Assembly (NCBI GenBank): GCA_014804695.1
Contig: JAAUZJ010000001.1
Location: 118,193 to 182,192 of the forward strand
Length of the DNA stretch: 64,000 nt
Reading direction: 5' to 3'
Source of the DNA: Lachnospiraceae bacterium
Lineage (GTDB): Bacteria; Bacillota; Clostridia; Lachnospirales; Lachnospiraceae
Shown: piece after piece, positions 24,963 to 33,473 of the stretch
How positions within the stretch are numbered: position 1 is the stretch's first letter
Layout: each line of letters starts with the position of its first letter
Translations under genes and position numbers: made by a program
The notes under the pieces: model-generated
What the model saw: the letters and a program-made list of their open reading frames with translations, nothing else
What the model was told of the DNA's origin: nothing
Database searches by the model: none

Positions 24963-26330
24963 TCAATAACCTACATCCGGTTCATCACCTACAAGTACGA
25001 GATGAAGCACATGCGCAAGGGGTTCTACGGCGTTCATTATTTCTTCAACAGTATTATTCTGTGCGCCTAACTCGATCAAAAGCGATTTAGGACACAGATG
25101 CATATTATAGCGGTATGCCTTTAGGTATATCCTCCTCGCAATCCCCGGGTAATATTCATTGCTTGCAATCTGCATCTGTAATGAAAAGGCAAGATTATCG
25201 TCAAGGTATGGATTTTCAAGTGATTCTATCGCCCCTCCCTTGGCCGTCCTGCTAAGTCCGTTAAAAAACATAAACTGTGCCGTAGGTCTGCCCTGTAAAT
25301 CCACCACAAGCCTTCTATCCGCCGGCATTTCGTCTCTATGTAAGTCGATTACTACTTCGATTGACGGATTATCGGCAAGCAGTTTTTCAAGTTCGGGAAG
25401 CGCATTGCTGTATGCATAGTCTCTGGCCGGAACATCATAACTTGCCGTATTATGTATTACGTTATAGCCGTATTTGTCACGCAAAAGCTGCGCAAGTTTT
25501 TCACCTGCGCCTATAATTGTCGTGGAATCGTCTCCTGCTGTGGAATCTGTAAAAGCTTCCTGAGAATGGGTATGGTAGATTAAAATCTGCGGCTCATCAT
25601 TACTTCCCTTCATCCGCATGTCCTTATTCAGCAGTTTATCCAGATTTAAAACACTCTCGCCTGCCGCTGTGGATGAATCTATGGCATAAAAAGCTTTTAC
25701 CATGGATTCATAGCTGCTTAAGGTATCCCACTGATAGCGGTATAACGCCTCTTCTACTTCGTGAAAATCCGCGACATTATTCTGCGCACTTTCTCCCAAA
25801 ATGTCATCGTTCTCGCCTGCCGCCATCTGATTCTCAGCAATCAAACCATTTTCGGCAAGCAATGCATCTTCCAGTCCCTTGTCCAGATGGATGGCATCGT
25901 CACCGTACTCTAAATCAGCTTCATCAATTCCCTTTTTCTCCTCATCGGAGCCTTCCAATAAAACCAGCTCCTCATAATTACTTTCTTTAAGGGCCTGAGA
26001 ATCGTACTTGGCAGGCGTTTCGGTAACGCAAAGCAGAACCGGATAGTTTTCAAGAACCATACGGTCTAACAGATTGTAGTCGTAATTAATCTGCCCGTTT
26101 TGCAAAAAGACCATACCGGGCAGCCATATATCCATAAGCGACTGCTCAAACCACTTCTGAATACCGTCTAAAGCAGTACTTTTTTCCGAATACAAATCAG
26201 AATCAGACATCAGCTCTCCCAAAAATGACACCACCGTCATAACGCAGAGAATAATAAGCAGAATCCTTAAAATGCCGCGCCCCATATGAAACTGATCATT
26301 CCACTTTAACCGTAATCGTCTTTTTTTCAT
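24963..26330 (-). CDS. spoIIP: stage II sporulation protein P (peptidoglycan hydrolase)
   Basis: A 455-residue SpoIIP. With SpoIID and SpoIIM it degrades septal peptidoglycan and drives forespore engulfment; SpoIIP has amidase and endopeptidase activity. A membrane anchor lies near residues 20-40 (ILRILLIILCVMTVVSFLG). The catalytic domain has ILIYHTHSQEAF with the zinc-binding His, VVIDLHRDEMPADRR, and LLIELGAQNNTVEEIMNA with the catalytic Glu. The middle region (about 125-200) is acidic and variable. It lies between gpr and lepA, as in Bacillus. Confidence 0.95.
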   Translation of the reverse strand: MKKRRLRLKWNDQFHMGRGILRILLIILCVMTVVSFLGELMSDSDLYSEKSTALDGIQKWFEQSLMDIWLPGMVFLQNGQINYDYNLLDRMVLENYPVLLCVTETPAKYDSQALKESNYEELVLLEGSDEEKKGIDEADLEYGDDAIHLDKGLEDALLAENGLIAENQMAAGENDDILGESAQNNVADFHEVEEALYRYQWDTLSSYESMVKAFYAIDSSTAAGESVLNLDKLLNKDMRMKGSNDEPQILIYHTHSQEAFTDSTAGDDSTTIIGAGEKLAQLLRDKYGYNVIHNTASYDVPARDYAYSNALPELEKLLADNPSIEVVIDLHRDEMPADRRLVVDLQGRPTAQFMFFNGLSRTAKGGAIESLENPYLDDNLAFSLQMQIASNEYYPGIARRIYLKAYRYNMHLCPKSLLIELGAQNNTVEEIMNAVEPLAHVLHLVLVGDEPDVGY

Positions 26331-26407
26331 TAATTAAATTCATCCCATCCGGACTATTATGCGCCCACTCACTAATTATATGCAGCAGGCGGTGTTTCTC
26401 ATGATAC

Positions 26408-27280
26408 CTAGATGGTCGATATATCCAAAGCTTTATTCAGGGCGTCACAAAGTATATGGCTTATCTGCTGCACTTGAAAATCCACATCTTTGCTTGTCAC
26501 ATACATATTATTAAGCTCAGAAAGCGCGCTCGGGTATTCACCGATTGCATCTCCCACAATAGTTGCCGCGTCCACAACGGTTGGCACGCCGATTGCTAAA
26601 ACCGGCACATTCAGACTATCCTCAGTAAGCGCATTCCTATGGTTTCCGACACCCGAACCCGGATGAATACCTGTATTCGTAATCTGTATAGTACGGTTCA
26701 GGCGCTTGGTTGACCTTGCGGCAAGTGCATCAATGACTATGACCTGATCCGGAGAGGTCTGTTCTATGACTCCCCTTATGATTTCCGCCGATTCCATTCC
26801 GGTCTTCGCCATAACTCCCGGCACCAGACTGCTCACCATATGCATTTTAGAGCAGTTATATGCCACTTTTCCATATTCCATTACTATATGCCTGTTTATA
26901 AAAAGGTTATCCACCACATTGGGGCCAAGTGAATCTGCCGTTACATCCCGGTTTCCAAGCCCTACTACAAGAATCGACTTTTCCTCATCCGGCTCAAAAA
27001 GGAGCTTCTTTATCTCTTTAGCTAAAATGTCGGATATTTCCTGATGGTAATCCTCTTCCGGTTCAATCATTGCCGGAGCTTCAAGCGTTACATAGGTTCC
27101 CATAGGTTTTCCCATTGCCTTAGCGCCGTTCTTGGTCTCAATTATTACTGTGGTTATATGCACATCGCCGTTCTCGTCATATTCCTCATTTACCTTTATT
27201 CCATGAACTACATTTTCTTTTCCATCAATACTCTCTCTGGCTTCCAATGCCAGGTCCGTTCTGACCTGAAACCAACCCAT
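26408..27280 (-). CDS. gpr: germination protease GPR
   Basis: A 290-residue spore protease that degrades small acid-soluble proteins when spores germinate. The N-terminus MGWFQVRTDLALEARE contains the conserved VRTDLALEA at which zymogen processing occurs; the propeptide here is very short (about five residues against ~16 in Bacillus). ILVVGLGNRDVTADSLGP and LIPGVM-like SSLVPGVMAKTGME are family motifs, and NTGIHPGSGVGNHR is near the active site. It is divergent from rpsT and leads the gpr-spoIIP-lepA-hemW series. Confidence 0.95.
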   Translation of the reverse strand: MGWFQVRTDLALEARESIDGKENVVHGIKVNEEYDENGDVHITTVIIETKNGAKAMGKPMGTYVTLEAPAMIEPEEDYHQEISDILAKEIKKLLFEPDEEKSILVVGLGNRDVTADSLGPNVVDNLFINRHIVMEYGKVAYNCSKMHMVSSLVPGVMAKTGMESAEIIRGVIEQTSPDQVIVIDALAARSTKRLNRTIQITNTGIHPGSGVGNHRNALTEDSLNVPVLAIGVPTVVDAATIVGDAIGEYPSALSELNNMYVTSKDVDFQVQQISHILCDALNKALDISTI

Positions 27281-27402
27281 ACCCTCATGTCCTCGTTTCT
27301 TCTATATGTTTTCTCCGTATTACTATATGCAGACAATGCTTGTCTTGCCTTGCCATAGTTTTGTTTAGTAGCTAGTTTTTACAATAATTTTGAAAATATG
27401 TA

Positions 27403-27431
27403 TTGACAGAAATTAATGCTTATTCTACAAT
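27403..27431 (+). promoter_or_regulatory. sigma-A type promoter of rpsT
   Basis: TTGACA at 27403-27408 and TACAAT at 27426-27431 with 17-base spacing. It lies 89 bases before the rpsT start and points the right way. Confidence 0.8.
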
Positions 27432-27519
27432 AATATGCGTGTGTTTCCATTAAAACGTCCGTGTCCGGCTTTAATGAGACATTTCCATAAAAAACAATTA
27501 TAATTAGGAGGTGTGCATC

Positions 27520-27783
27520 TTGGCTAACATCAAATCTGCAAAGAAAAGAATTTTAGTTAACAGAACCAAAGCGGAGAGAAACAAAGCTATCAAATCCGGT
27601 GTTAAGACTTCTGTTAAGAAAGTAACCGCTGCTATTGCCGCTAATGACAAGGAAGCTGCAAAGGCTGCATTGCTTGCTGCTACGGCTACTATTGATAAGG
27701 CTGCTTCTAAGGGCGTATTCCACAAGAATACAGCTTCCAGAAAAGTATCCCGTTTAGCTCAGGCAGTTAATAAGATGGCTTAA
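27520..27783 (+). CDS. rpsT: 30S ribosomal protein S20
   Basis: An 87-residue S20 that binds 16S rRNA in the small subunit. The start ANIKSAKKRI and the Lys/Arg/Ala-rich helical body are typical. The longest frame begins with a GTG at 27511 inside the ribosome binding site; the correct start is TTG at 27520, seven bases after AGGAGG. A non-ATG start with a ~80-base leader would suit the autogenous control known for S20. A bidirectional terminator follows at 27843. Confidence 0.95.
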   Translation: MANIKSAKKRILVNRTKAERNKAIKSGVKTSVKKVTAAIAANDKEAAKAALLAATATIDKAASKGVFHKNTASRKVSRLAQAVNKMA

Positions 27784-27842
27784 TTATATACCGGCTTCGT
27801 ATAAATAAAGAACAGAGTATTTAATTTGTAAATTATATGAAT

Positions 27843-27879
27843 AAAAAAACAACCCATACCGTCATGTGGGTTGTTTTTT
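27843..27879. terminator. bidirectional terminator between rpsT and the TPM gene
   Basis: AACAACCCA and TGGGTTGTT form a stem flanked by A-run and T-run (AAAAAAAC ... GTTTTTT), so it can end transcription of the convergent genes on both sides. Confidence 0.85.
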
Positions 27880-27889
27880 GTTTGGTATA

Positions 27890-28771
27890 TTATCGGCTGC
27901 GTCCGCCTCCACCATGATGACCTCCACCGCCTCCGCTGTGGCTTCTGCCGCCGCCTCCGCTATGGCCGCCGCTTCCACCGCTGCTCGTTTGAATACGGCG
28001 ATGTGTTACGGTTTTACGAAGAAATATATCCTGTCTATTGACAAAATTAGCATTTTGACCATTAACATAGGTTACTGCATTCGTCGTTTTCCTGCCGCCT
28101 TTAGAGTTCCAATTCACTGCAATATAAATTATCCCCACAATAAAACCTATAAATATAAAACCCCATTTGGGGATCTGGTCCAAGTAGCCAATCTGACCTC
28201 CCGCCATTTCTTTATAAAATTCATTTACATAGGCTTGGTATGCTTTGTATGGGTCATCCTCCACATAGCGGTATACCTCGTCAAGAAGATGGTCGGTAGC
28301 TGAAATAGAGTACCTTTGTTTTGCAATTCCGGTAGTACAAAACCATGTATAAATTTTGCCGTCATCTTCACGGAACCAGTTGTCTACTAAGATCACTCCG
28401 TCTCCGTTAGGCTGATCATATCCGAATTTATTTGTTTCATAAAACTGTTCCGCATATACTCTGACAAACTCGTCATAGTCCACATGTGGCTCGATTTCTC
28501 TTGCATATTCTTTAAGCGACTGCTGCAAAGTCACCAGAATTATGTCGCATTTTGTTTCTTTCTCTCTTACAGCAATTAACTCAGCCAGTTCTTTTTCTTC
28601 AGTATCACTTAAAACGTCAGCATAATCAAAAACTCTTTGAGTTGTTGTGCATTCGGTATTCGACCTCTCATGTTTCTCTAATTTATCTTTCAGTTTTACA
28701 GCCGCAAAGATCACAAGCAGCACAGCAATAGTTATATATACCCACCTAAAATACCTAAAATATTCTTTCAT
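27890..28771 (-). CDS. TPM-domain membrane protein
   Basis: A 293-residue protein. An N-terminal membrane helix (about 10-28) is followed by a TPM domain (about 45-190) containing VFDYADVLSDTEEKELAELI and NGDGVILVDNWF, then a second helix (about 206-226) and a flexible tail of Gly, Ser and His (about 262-293). TPM proteins (YgcG family) are linked in some organisms to repair of membrane-bound enzymes or acid phosphatase activity; the job here is unknown. Its start overlaps by four bases the stop of the upstream zinc-ribbon gene, suggesting translational coupling. The His-rich tail could bind metal. Confidence 0.8.
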   Translation of the reverse strand: MKEYFRYFRWVYITIAVLLVIFAAVKLKDKLEKHERSNTECTTTQRVFDYADVLSDTEEKELAELIAVREKETKCDIILVTLQQSLKEYAREIEPHVDYDEFVRVYAEQFYETNKFGYDQPNGDGVILVDNWFREDDGKIYTWFCTTGIAKQRYSISATDHLLDEVYRYVEDDPYKAYQAYVNEFYKEMAGGQIGYLDQIPKWGFIFIGFIVGIIYIAVNWNSKGGRKTTNAVTYVNGQNANFVNRQDIFLRKTVTHRRIQTSSGGSGGHSGGGGRSHSGGGGGHHGGGGRSR

Positions 28772-29757
28772 TTATTCAGTACCTCCAATATGGCTAATAG
28801 CAAATAGTATATCAAGCTGGTTGATATCATTGTGGTTAATCCATATATTAACACCTTTGCCTTGGAAACCGGAGTTTTGCCTACCACCTTTCCGGTCTGT
28901 CCATTTACATTGAAACGGTAAGTCTCTCCACGGTAATCGTACTGATATACCCATACCGGCATTAGCGCATAATTTAAACCGTCCCTATTAAAGCTAAGAT
29001 TTCTATGTATAGGTTTCATAGAGCTATATCCTGAGAGCGACTGCTGCATCAGCTGCTCGGAAGCGCTTTTTGCCTTAATCTTAGCCCTCTCTTCCAGTTC
29101 ATCTGCTCCCTGATTGTAAACTTCGCCAAAAAAACCCGACATGTATTTGGGATCAAAGCCTTCCAGCTCCTGATAAGTGTAAGGCTCCATCAAATCCATC
29201 TCACCGTCATTCATCTCAATAGAGGCATCCACCGGGACTTTATCAAAATCAACAGCCATCTGCCTTATTACATCATAATAGGATGTCTCCGTATACTCGG
29301 TGTCACCGCTTCTCCATGTACGCACCTTTGTACCCTGCCCCCTGAAATCATAATGCGCCTGATAATCATAAAGCCAGAACGGAACGTAGTTTCCCTTCAT
29401 ATTATCAAGGCTTTTTTCCGAAAGAAAAGAGGATGGAGTAAAGGTTCTTTTCTTAAACTCCTTATTCATGGCCTCCACTGCCATTTCCTTATTTATTTTA
29501 AAAGGAAGTATCAGGCTTGGTCTGTATGCGCCTTCTACCCTATCGTCAAAAACTATGCTGCTTCCGCAGTGCGCACATTTATCCGAAGATGTGTAGTGTC
29601 CTATAGTAATAGGGGCTCCACAGTTTTCACACTGTGTTATTGAACCTCCCTTTATGCAGTCCTCACTGTCTATTCCGTCACAGTGAGGACAATACATCTT
29701 TTTTCTGCCCGGTTCATAAACGGCGTTGCCGCCGCAGTTTTTGCACTTAAAAATCAT
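28768..29757 (-). CDS. zinc-ribbon protein with C-terminal membrane helix
   Basis: A 329-residue protein. The N-terminus has two zinc ribbons with CxxC pairs: CKNCGG ... CPHCDG and CENCGA ... CAHCGS (residues about 5-65). A middle region of unknown fold contains VPFWLYDYQAHYDFRG, and a membrane helix lies near the end (about 305-325, GLTTMISTSLIYYLLLAI). Proteins of this type are often annotated as TFIIB-type zinc ribbon proteins and tend to neighbour TPM-domain genes, as here, with a four-base overlap. It may be the partner of the TPM protein at the membrane. No catalytic motif is seen. Confidence 0.75.
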   Translation of the reverse strand: MIFKCKNCGGNAVYEPGRKKMYCPHCDGIDSEDCIKGGSITQCENCGAPITIGHYTSSDKCAHCGSSIVFDDRVEGAYRPSLILPFKINKEMAVEAMNKEFKKRTFTPSSFLSEKSLDNMKGNYVPFWLYDYQAHYDFRGQGTKVRTWRSGDTEYTETSYYDVIRQMAVDFDKVPVDASIEMNDGEMDLMEPYTYQELEGFDPKYMSGFFGEVYNQGADELEERAKIKAKSASEQLMQQSLSGYSSMKPIHRNLSFNRDGLNYALMPVWVYQYDYRGETYRFNVNGQTGKVVGKTPVSKAKVLIYGLTTMISTSLIYYLLLAILEVLNK

Positions 29758-29788
29758 TCTTGTTATCTCCTTGTGTTATTGGATGAAA

Positions 29789-29920
29789 ATTGCGAAGGCT
29801 GTGAGTAGAGCACGAACTTAGTCAATATAAATAAAAACGGGGCTCGAACCGCGGGAGCGAAGGTCGCCCCGTTTTTATTTATATTGGCTAAGTTCTGGGT
29901 ACTGGAACAGCGCTTTGCAA
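29789..29920. repeat. ~130-nt hairpin repeat, copy 1
   Basis: Inner arms GAACTTAG...GGGGC and GCCCC...CTAAGTTC (29814-29895) are almost fully complementary over 30 bases. Outer arms ATTGCGAAGGCTGT and ACAGCGCTTTGCAAT also pair. The loop GAACCGCGGGAGCGAAGGTC is identical in the copy at 46384. It lies between the zinc-ribbon gene and the manganese riboswitch. Confidence 0.85.
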
Positions 29921-30062
29921 TCGTTTAATTATTATATAATGATTATCAGATATAGCTATTGAGATTATATTGTTTATTGTATCAGAAAATGCGATAAATT
30001 GATAGGGGGAAAATAGAGGGAATGTACAGATGGATTATTAGGTGAATTATTATAAAAAACTG

Positions 30063-30091
30063 TTGACGCGCTCCTCTATACCCTATATAAT
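30063..30091 (+). promoter_or_regulatory. promoter of the manganese riboswitch RNA
   Basis: TTGACG at 30063-30068 and TATAAT at 30086-30091 with 17-base spacing, directly before the riboswitch. Confidence 0.85.
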
Positions 30092-30094
30092 ATA

Positions 30095-30219
30095 GCATAA
30101 TAGGTGAGGGAGTAATCGGCGTCTTAGGGCGCGGTATGCCAACATACTGGTGCAAACCTGGCATATCTTAATTGATGAGACTCATGTAGAGCGATGGTGC
30201 TTTACGTGTGTCTTTTTTT
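30095..30219 (+). promoter_or_regulatory. yybP-ykoY manganese riboswitch with terminator
   Basis: The leader contains the conserved elements GAGGGAGTA near 30108, CCAACATACTGG near 30139 and TGAGACT near 30176, in the order expected for the yybP-ykoY aptamer that binds Mn2+. A strong hairpin follows (GACTCATGTAGAGC with GCTTTACGTGTGTC, 13 of 14 pairs) with seven Ts, an intrinsic terminator at 30179-30219. The 5' arm of that hairpin shares the aptamer's closing bases, so metal binding would free it and allow read-through into the exporter gene. Confidence 0.85.
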
Positions 30220-30262
30220 ATTTACTATTTTCCCACTAATACAAATGAATGGAGTGTTCACA

Positions 30263-30958
30263 ATGGCTATTTTTATCACGGTTCTTCTAACAATCTTCAT
30301 CGCCGAAATGGGCGACAAAACCCAGCTTCTTCTGGTTGCAATGGCGGGCAGGTATAAGGTGTCGCATATACTGACCGGAACATGGCTTGCTACCATACTT
30401 TTGAATGTTATGGCGGTTGGCGTAGGAGCGGCGCTTAGCAATTATCTGGATATGAGAATAATCAAAACCATAGCGGGACTTGCGTTTTTCTGGTTTGCTT
30501 ATGCCACTCTGAAAGGCGAGGCTGAAGACGAAGATGAAGAAAACGTCGCAAAAAACAAATTTGGACCGGTTCTGGCCATTTTTATCTCGTTTTTTGTCGG
30601 GGAACTGGGGGATAAGACACAGCTTTCGGCAATTACACTCGCTGCCAATTACACACAGGGAAGCTTTTCAAATGCATTTGCAGTATTCCTTGGCTGCACA
30701 CTTGGACTGCTCCTCGCGGATTTAATAGGTCTGATCGTCGGCACTATACTTAGAAGCAAGATGCCGGTTGGAATCTTGAATACGATTTCTTTTGCAATTT
30801 TTACAATATTCGGAGTTGTAAGCATCAGAGAAGCCATGCTGCTGATTTTGGGCGTGGGCTCATATGCTGTAGCGTGTTATCTTGCTGTAACGATTATTTT
30901 TGCAATAGTATGCCTTGTTACTTTTATTAAAAAAAGATTATGCTCAAAGGAACAGTAG
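30263..30958 (+). CDS. GDT1/UPF0016 family manganese exporter
   Basis: A 231-residue membrane protein with two copies of the family motif: EMGDKTQLLLVAMA near the N-terminus and ELGDKTQLSAITLA in the middle, each on a membrane helix, with about six helices overall. Members (TMEM165/GDT1, MneA) export Mn2+ or exchange Ca2+/Mn2+ for protons. The manganese riboswitch in front supports Mn2+ efflux. The longest frame begins at 30194, inside the riboswitch terminator; the ATG at 30263 with GGAG eight bases upstream is the real start. Confidence 0.93.
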   Translation: MAIFITVLLTIFIAEMGDKTQLLLVAMAGRYKVSHILTGTWLATILLNVMAVGVGAALSNYLDMRIIKTIAGLAFFWFAYATLKGEAEDEDEENVAKNKFGPVLAIFISFFVGELGDKTQLSAITLAANYTQGSFSNAFAVFLGCTLGLLLADLIGLIVGTILRSKMPVGILNTISFAIFTIFGVVSIREAMLLILGVGSYAVACYLAVTIIFAIVCLVTFIKKRLCSKEQ

Positions 30959-30991
30959 GCAAAATTACACTTTAATAAATGGATTTATAAC

Positions 30992-31020
30992 TTGTGCTTT
31001 ACCCAAAAAAGTAATACAAT
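30992..31020 (+). promoter_or_regulatory. promoter of the PurF-like gene
   Basis: TTGTGC at 30992-30997 and TACAAT at 31015-31020, spacing 17, 34 bases before the ATG of the next gene. Confidence 0.6.
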
Positions 31021-31054
31021 TAATCCATAATATGACAGAATAGGAGTTTAATCT

Positions 31055-32461
31055 ATGGGCGGATTTTTTGGCGTTGCATCTAAAGAAGATTGTGTGTTTG
31101 ACTTATTTTTTGGCACTGACTACCACTCGCATCTTGGAACAAGGCGTGCCGGAATGGCCACTTACAGCAGGGAAAGCGGGTTTGACAGGGCTATCCACAA
31201 CATCGAGAACTCACCTTTCAGGACAAAATTTGATAAAGATGTCAATACAATGCGTGGACATCTGGGAATTGGTTCTATCTCTGATTATGAACCACAGCCG
31301 CTTATTATCCGTTCACACCACGGTACCTACGCTATCACCACTGTTGGTAAGATCAATAACAAGGAAGAAATAGAAGAACAGCTTTTTAAAAGCGGCCACG
31401 CACATTTTCAGGAAATGAGCGGCGGCGAAATTAATATGACAGAGCTTGTAGCCGCAATTATCAACCAGAGAGAGAATCTCATTGAGGGTATGCAATATGT
31501 TCAGAATTTAATTGATGGCTCTATGACTATGCTGATCATGACTCCCAAAGGCATTTTAGCGGCAAGAGACAAATATGGCCGTACGCCTGTTACTATTGGT
31601 AAAAAGGACTCTGCCTATTGCGTCTCATTTGAAAGTTTTGCTTACCTGAATCTTGGATATTCGCCGGAAAGAGAGCTTGGTCCTGGAGAAATCGCAGCAG
31701 TCACGCCGGAAGGCGTAAAAACGCTTGTTTCACCCGGCAAAGATATGAAAATCTGTACATTCCTATGGGTTTACTATGGTTATCCATCATCCTCATATGA
31801 GGGTGTCTCCGTAGAACAGATGCGCTATAACTGCGGCGCTATGATGGCAAAGAGAGATAATATTAAGCCGGATACCGTTGCGGGTGTGCCCGATTCCGGA
31901 ACAGCCCATGCAATCGGCTATGCCAATGAATCAGGAATTCCTTTTTCAAGGCCTTTTATCAAATATACGCCTACATGGCCGCGTTCTTTCATGCCTACGA
32001 TACAAACTCAGCGAAATCTGATTGCCAAGATGAAGCTGCTTCCGGTACATGACCTTATAAAAGACAGAAGCCTGCTTTTAATAGACGATTCTATAGTGCG
32101 CGGAACCCAGCTTGGGGAAACCACCGAATTTCTCTATCAGAGCGGCGCCAAAGAGGTACATATAAGACCGGCATGCCCTCCGCTTTTATTTGGATGTAAA
32201 TATTTGAACTTCTCGCGTTCATCCTCAGAAATGGAGCTTATTACACGCAAGGTAATAAAAGAAATAGAGGCAGACAACAAATATCCGAATCTCTCAGTTT
32301 ATGCTGATCCTGAGTCCACACAGTACCATGATATGCTGGAAAAAATAAGAGAGAAGCTAAATTTCACTTCTCTCCGTTTCAATCGTTTAGACGATATGAC
32401 CGCTTCGGTCGGTATTGATAAATCTAAATTATGTACATATTGCTGGGATGGGCGGGAATAA
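31055..32461 (+). CDS. PurF-like phosphoribosyltransferase lacking the glutaminase cysteine
   Basis: A 468-residue paralogue of amidophosphoribosyltransferase. It keeps the two-domain layout: an Ntn-type N-terminal domain (YHSHLGTRRAGMAT, MRGHLGIGSIS) and a PRT domain with the PRPP loop LLLIDDSIVRGTQLGE. The N-terminal nucleophile cysteine of PurF is absent: the start reads MGGFFGVAS where PurF has ECGVFG. The C-terminal cysteine pair LCTYCWDG that helps hold an Fe-S cluster in some PurFs is kept. A true purF lies 5 kb away, so this copy may use free ammonia, act on another substrate, or be regulatory. A good AGGAG site precedes the ATG, and it has its own promoter. Confidence 0.85.
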   Translation: MGGFFGVASKEDCVFDLFFGTDYHSHLGTRRAGMATYSRESGFDRAIHNIENSPFRTKFDKDVNTMRGHLGIGSISDYEPQPLIIRSHHGTYAITTVGKINNKEEIEEQLFKSGHAHFQEMSGGEINMTELVAAIINQRENLIEGMQYVQNLIDGSMTMLIMTPKGILAARDKYGRTPVTIGKKDSAYCVSFESFAYLNLGYSPERELGPGEIAAVTPEGVKTLVSPGKDMKICTFLWVYYGYPSSSYEGVSVEQMRYNCGAMMAKRDNIKPDTVAGVPDSGTAHAIGYANESGIPFSRPFIKYTPTWPRSFMPTIQTQRNLIAKMKLLPVHDLIKDRSLLLIDDSIVRGTQLGETTEFLYQSGAKEVHIRPACPPLLFGCKYLNFSRSSSEMELITRKVIKEIEADNKYPNLSVYADPESTQYHDMLEKIREKLNFTSLRFNRLDDMTASVGIDKSKLCTYCWDGRE

Positions 32462-32496
32462 CATCCCCCCGTCTTTTGCACAAAATAGATGAAACA

Positions 32497-33417
32497 CTAT
32501 TTAAGGAATCCGTTAATTATCCTCTCCTCCGCCTCGGCCTCCGTAAGCCCAAGCGTCATAAGTTTAATGATCTGCTCGCCTGCTATCTTACCGATCGCAG
32601 CCTCGTGAATCAGGGCGGCATCCACATCATTCGCTTCAAGCTGCGGAATTGCAAGAACTCTTGCAGTGTCCATAATAATTGCGTCACACTCTGTATGGCC
32701 GCTGCATGGAACATTTCCAGTAATGCGGGAATCAAATTTCTGATACGAGTTATCTCTTGCAACAGAGCGTGAAACAACATCCGCACTTGCGCCCTCACCG
32801 TTTAATTTTACTTCATAGCTGCTTACGGCTTCCTGATCTCCATGTGTCATAAGTCGCTCACGCACTATAAGTCTTGCTCCTGCACCAAGCTCGGCAACAG
32901 TGTTTCGTACTGTCGAATCTACGCCTTTAATCTGTACCATTTCCATTTCCATAAGACTGCCGTCTTCTAAATAGACCTCAGTCCCCGGATTCAGTATTCT
33001 TTTTCCTTTTCCATCGCCCGAACCATAGTGTTTTTCTACATATTTTACTTTGGAATTTTTGCCCAGATAAAAGCGGTGTATTCCGTCATGCTCCGAATCC
33101 TGTACACCGCAGTTGTCAATCCCACAGCCTGCTACTATTGTAACATCTGCGTCATCGCCAATATAGAAATCATTGTATACAGTCTCTTTTATACCGCTCT
33201 TACTTAAAACTACAGGAATATGAACGCTTTCATTCTTAGTACCTGCCTTGATGTGTATATCAATTCCGCTCGCATCTTCTTTAGACACAATATCTATATT
33301 AGCCGTTGTATTTCTTGCCGCCATTTCGCCGTTTGCGCGTATATTATACGCTCCCTCCGGTACTTCATGAAGGTCTGCCACTTCCTCCAAAAGTCGTTTC
33401 TGTATTGTATCAATCAT
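32497..33417 (-). CDS. SufB/SufD-like scaffold of a minimal Fe-S system
   Basis: A 306-residue protein matching the core beta-helix domain of SufB/SufD, shorter than SufB (about 470). Motifs: GAGARLIVRERLMTHGDQEAVSSY, truncated here to show its Arg-rich strand, and VPCSGHTECDAIIMD, which carries the Cys and His/Glu positions used for cluster assembly; then HEAAIGKIAGEQIIKLMTLGL at the end. It follows an ABC ATPase of the SufC type with no sufS, sufU or sufD nearby. Such two-gene pairs have been described as SUF-like minimal systems (SmsCB). The start ATG at 33417 has AGGAG upstream; a GTG frame opens at 33438. Confidence 0.85.
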   Translation of the reverse strand: MIDTIQKRLLEEVADLHEVPEGAYNIRANGEMAARNTTANIDIVSKEDASGIDIHIKAGTKNESVHIPVVLSKSGIKETVYNDFYIGDDADVTIVAGCGIDNCGVQDSEHDGIHRFYLGKNSKVKYVEKHYGSGDGKGKRILNPGTEVYLEDGSLMEMEMVQIKGVDSTVRNTVAELGAGARLIVRERLMTHGDQEAVSSYEVKLNGEGASADVVSRSVARDNSYQKFDSRITGNVPCSGHTECDAIIMDTARVLAIPQLEANDVDAALIHEAAIGKIAGEQIIKLMTLGLTEAEAEERIINGFLK

Positions 33418-33473
33418 TGCTGCCCATACTCCTTTCACTGCCAGTTATCAGGCACTTGCAAACTCATTTACAA

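Noticed and set aside
30194-30262. Extended N-terminus of the GDT1-type exporter
   Set aside because: The extra residues come from the riboswitch terminator; the ATG at 30263 has the ribosome binding site.
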